From Microcaldota archaeon (GTDB taxonomy: Archaea > Micrarchaeota > Micrarchaeia > Micrarchaeales > CABMGC01), in assembly GCA_027314605.1 (NCBI GenBank), contig DAHVAM010000002.1, forward strand, positions 1 through 45,109: a DNA stretch of 45,109 nt. Direction: 5' to 3'. A program made the position numbers and the translations under genes. The notes under the pieces are model-generated. The model was not told where the DNA came from and did no database searches. It was given only the letters and a program-made list of their open reading frames with translations. This document shows positions 43,715-45,109 of the stretch, one piece after another. How positions within the stretch are numbered: the first letter of the stretch is position 1; every line of letters begins with the position of its first letter.

Positions 43715-44806
43715 CTATTTGAATAGGGCAAGGGCGCCTATGATTACCTCTATGAATATGAGCGCTATCACAACCCATTCAAGAAATGATTCGTGCCTTG
43801 AGACTTCTATGTCCGCCACGAACTTCCTCTCCTTGTCTATCGCCTCCAGGTCTGTCTCGAGCGAAGACTTCCACGTATCGAGCTTGAAGATGTTGGAGAA
43901 GAGGGAATAGACCCTTGAAAGGTACCATTCGCCAAGGCCGAAGACTGTGCCATTCACATTATTCAGGACAGCACGCGTGCTGTCGTATATGTTTCCCAGG
44001 GATTTGTTTAGGTTGCCGATCTCCCTCGGATTGAGCGCTCTCGCCGAGCCGAACGTGCTTATGGAATTCAGCGTCTTGCTTGCCGTATCCAGCTTCTCTG
44101 TAAGGATGTTGTGGTATATGCGCATCTCCAGCAGCTGGAGGTTCGCTATCTCCGCTATGAGCAGCTCCTGCTCGTGCAGATATCCCTTGTCTATCATCAC
44201 GGCGCTCTCCCAGCCGACGAAGAGTATGTTGTTAGAGTCGTAGGCTATGCTCTTGTTCAGAATGTAATCTATATAGTCTGATTCCAGCGTATCGCCATCT
44301 TTCTCGTCTATGAGCAACCCTGCTATCAGCTTTCTGGATTTTGACACTATCTGGATCTTGTCGCCCTCTATGTAATAAAATCTATACGTCTCCTTCAACT
44401 GGTTGGTGTTTATGGCCGCATTCTTGGACAAGGCCGACTCCACCTTCTTCCTTGTTTTTGCGACAAGCGACCTTATGAAGTCATTCACCTTCGGGTCAAA
44501 TGTCATCTTTGATATCAGGCCGTACCCACCCTCAGTTATCTGGTGCCTTATGCGTATGGAGAAGGCGCCGAAAAGGTAGACGGCTACCTGCACCTTGAAT
44601 CTCCTAGTCACTCCGTCGAACTCATGGCTCTCCTCCTTCAGATTGAATATGGAGGGGACATCGAAGGTCGCTATCTCCTCAGGCTCCGGTTTCGTGAACT
44701 CGTACTTCGAGAAATCCTCAGGGTTCTCCAGAAGCCTGCTGAGCTGCGGCTCAGTGAAGCGGGTGCCTGTGTCGTACATGAACAAGTAGATGATCTCGCT
44801 TTCCAT
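43715..44806 (-). CDS. RMD1/YagE (DUF155)-like protein with C-terminal TM
   Basis: VAVYLFGAFSIRI, long helical region, C-terminal RHESFLEWVVIALIFIEVIIGALALF; start moved to ATG 44806 after TATA-like TTTATAAT. Confidence 0.75.
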   Translation of the reverse strand: MESEIIYLFMYDTGTRFTEPQLSRLLENPEDFSKYEFTKPEPEEIATFDVPSIFNLKEESHEFDGVTRRFKVQVAVYLFGAFSIRIRHQITEGGYGLISKMTFDPKVNDFIRSLVAKTRKKVESALSKNAAINTNQLKETYRFYYIEGDKIQIVSKSRKLIAGLLIDEKDGDTLESDYIDYILNKSIAYDSNNILFVGWESAVMIDKGYLHEQELLIAEIANLQLLEMRIYHNILTEKLDTASKTLNSISTFGSARALNPREIGNLNKSLGNIYDSTRAVLNNVNGTVFGLGEWYLSRVYSLFSNIFKLDTWKSSLETDLEAIDKERKFVADIEVSRHESFLEWVVIALIFIEVIIGALALFK

Positions 44807-45109
44807 GTCTCTATATGTGCAGGTAGGGATTATAAAGACCGTTGGGGCCTTACCTGACTGCTTTCTATTCTTCCGCGCCGGATCTTGTCGGCGAATCCTG
44901 AGTTCGCAAGGGCAGAGCGTCCCGCCAGGATTTCCTGCGCCTTTCAGATAAGCCATTCTTACTAAAGATCCTCATAAGCTCTGTCTCTGTGCCAAGGCCA
45001 CGGACCCGGGTTTTAAAAAATCGAACCAGGCATAAAAACTTCAGACGGAGCCAAAAACTCTGCCTTCTCCATGCCTGCCGGCAAGCTTAATCTTGCTGCG
45101 CCACCCTGG

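Noticed and set aside
44957-45109. Possible tRNA or RNase P fragment at the right edge (minus strand GGCACAGAGACAGAGCTTATG, GGTTCGATT)
   Set aside because: Isolated tRNA/RNase P-like words without supporting stems; truncated by the window edge, so no call made.
1-45109. CRISPR array, transposon or prophage
   Set aside because: No regularly spaced repeats, transposase, integrase or phage structural genes recognised.

Overview
Compact archaeal chromosome segment. Protein content suggests a DPANN / Micrarchaeota (ARMAN)-like lineage, but this is inferred from gene content only. Nearly all of the window is coding, with ATGA/GTGA overlaps, abutting convergent genes and TATA boxes about 25-35 nt upstream of many starts. 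Main blocks: (i) a membrane-anchored wHTH protein, MacB-like ABC exporter and S-layer-like protein operon; (ii) glycosyltransferases; (iii) a TCA-type operon with MmgE/PrpD, a ComA-like protein, an NADP-type isocitrate dehydrogenase and malate:quinone oxidoreductase, convergent with citrate synthase; (iv) an intron-containing tRNA-Met; (v) two TrbC/VirB2-like small membrane proteins flanking an AT-rich insert; (vi) an information-processing cluster (MoxR, RpoF, DUF655, eL21, TBP, Pelota, THUMP-FtsJ MTase, two tandem FtsZ, DNA ligase); (vii) three class III signal peptide + LamG pilin-like proteins; (viii) a type IV pilus-like assembly locus (ATPase and two TadC-like proteins). Observations I rank highest: a TATA-binding protein of only 110 aa that holds a single TBP repeat; LamG pilins whose first LamG motif sits at the C-terminus (apparent circular permutation or donor strand), one of which appears to use a CTG start; a TCA operon where PrpD occupies the aconitase slot; a candidate structured RNA between moxR and rpoF; and a tRNA-Met intron complementary to its own anticodon loop. 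No CRISPR array, rRNA or recognisable transposase was seen. All product calls come from reading motifs by eye; no database search was run.
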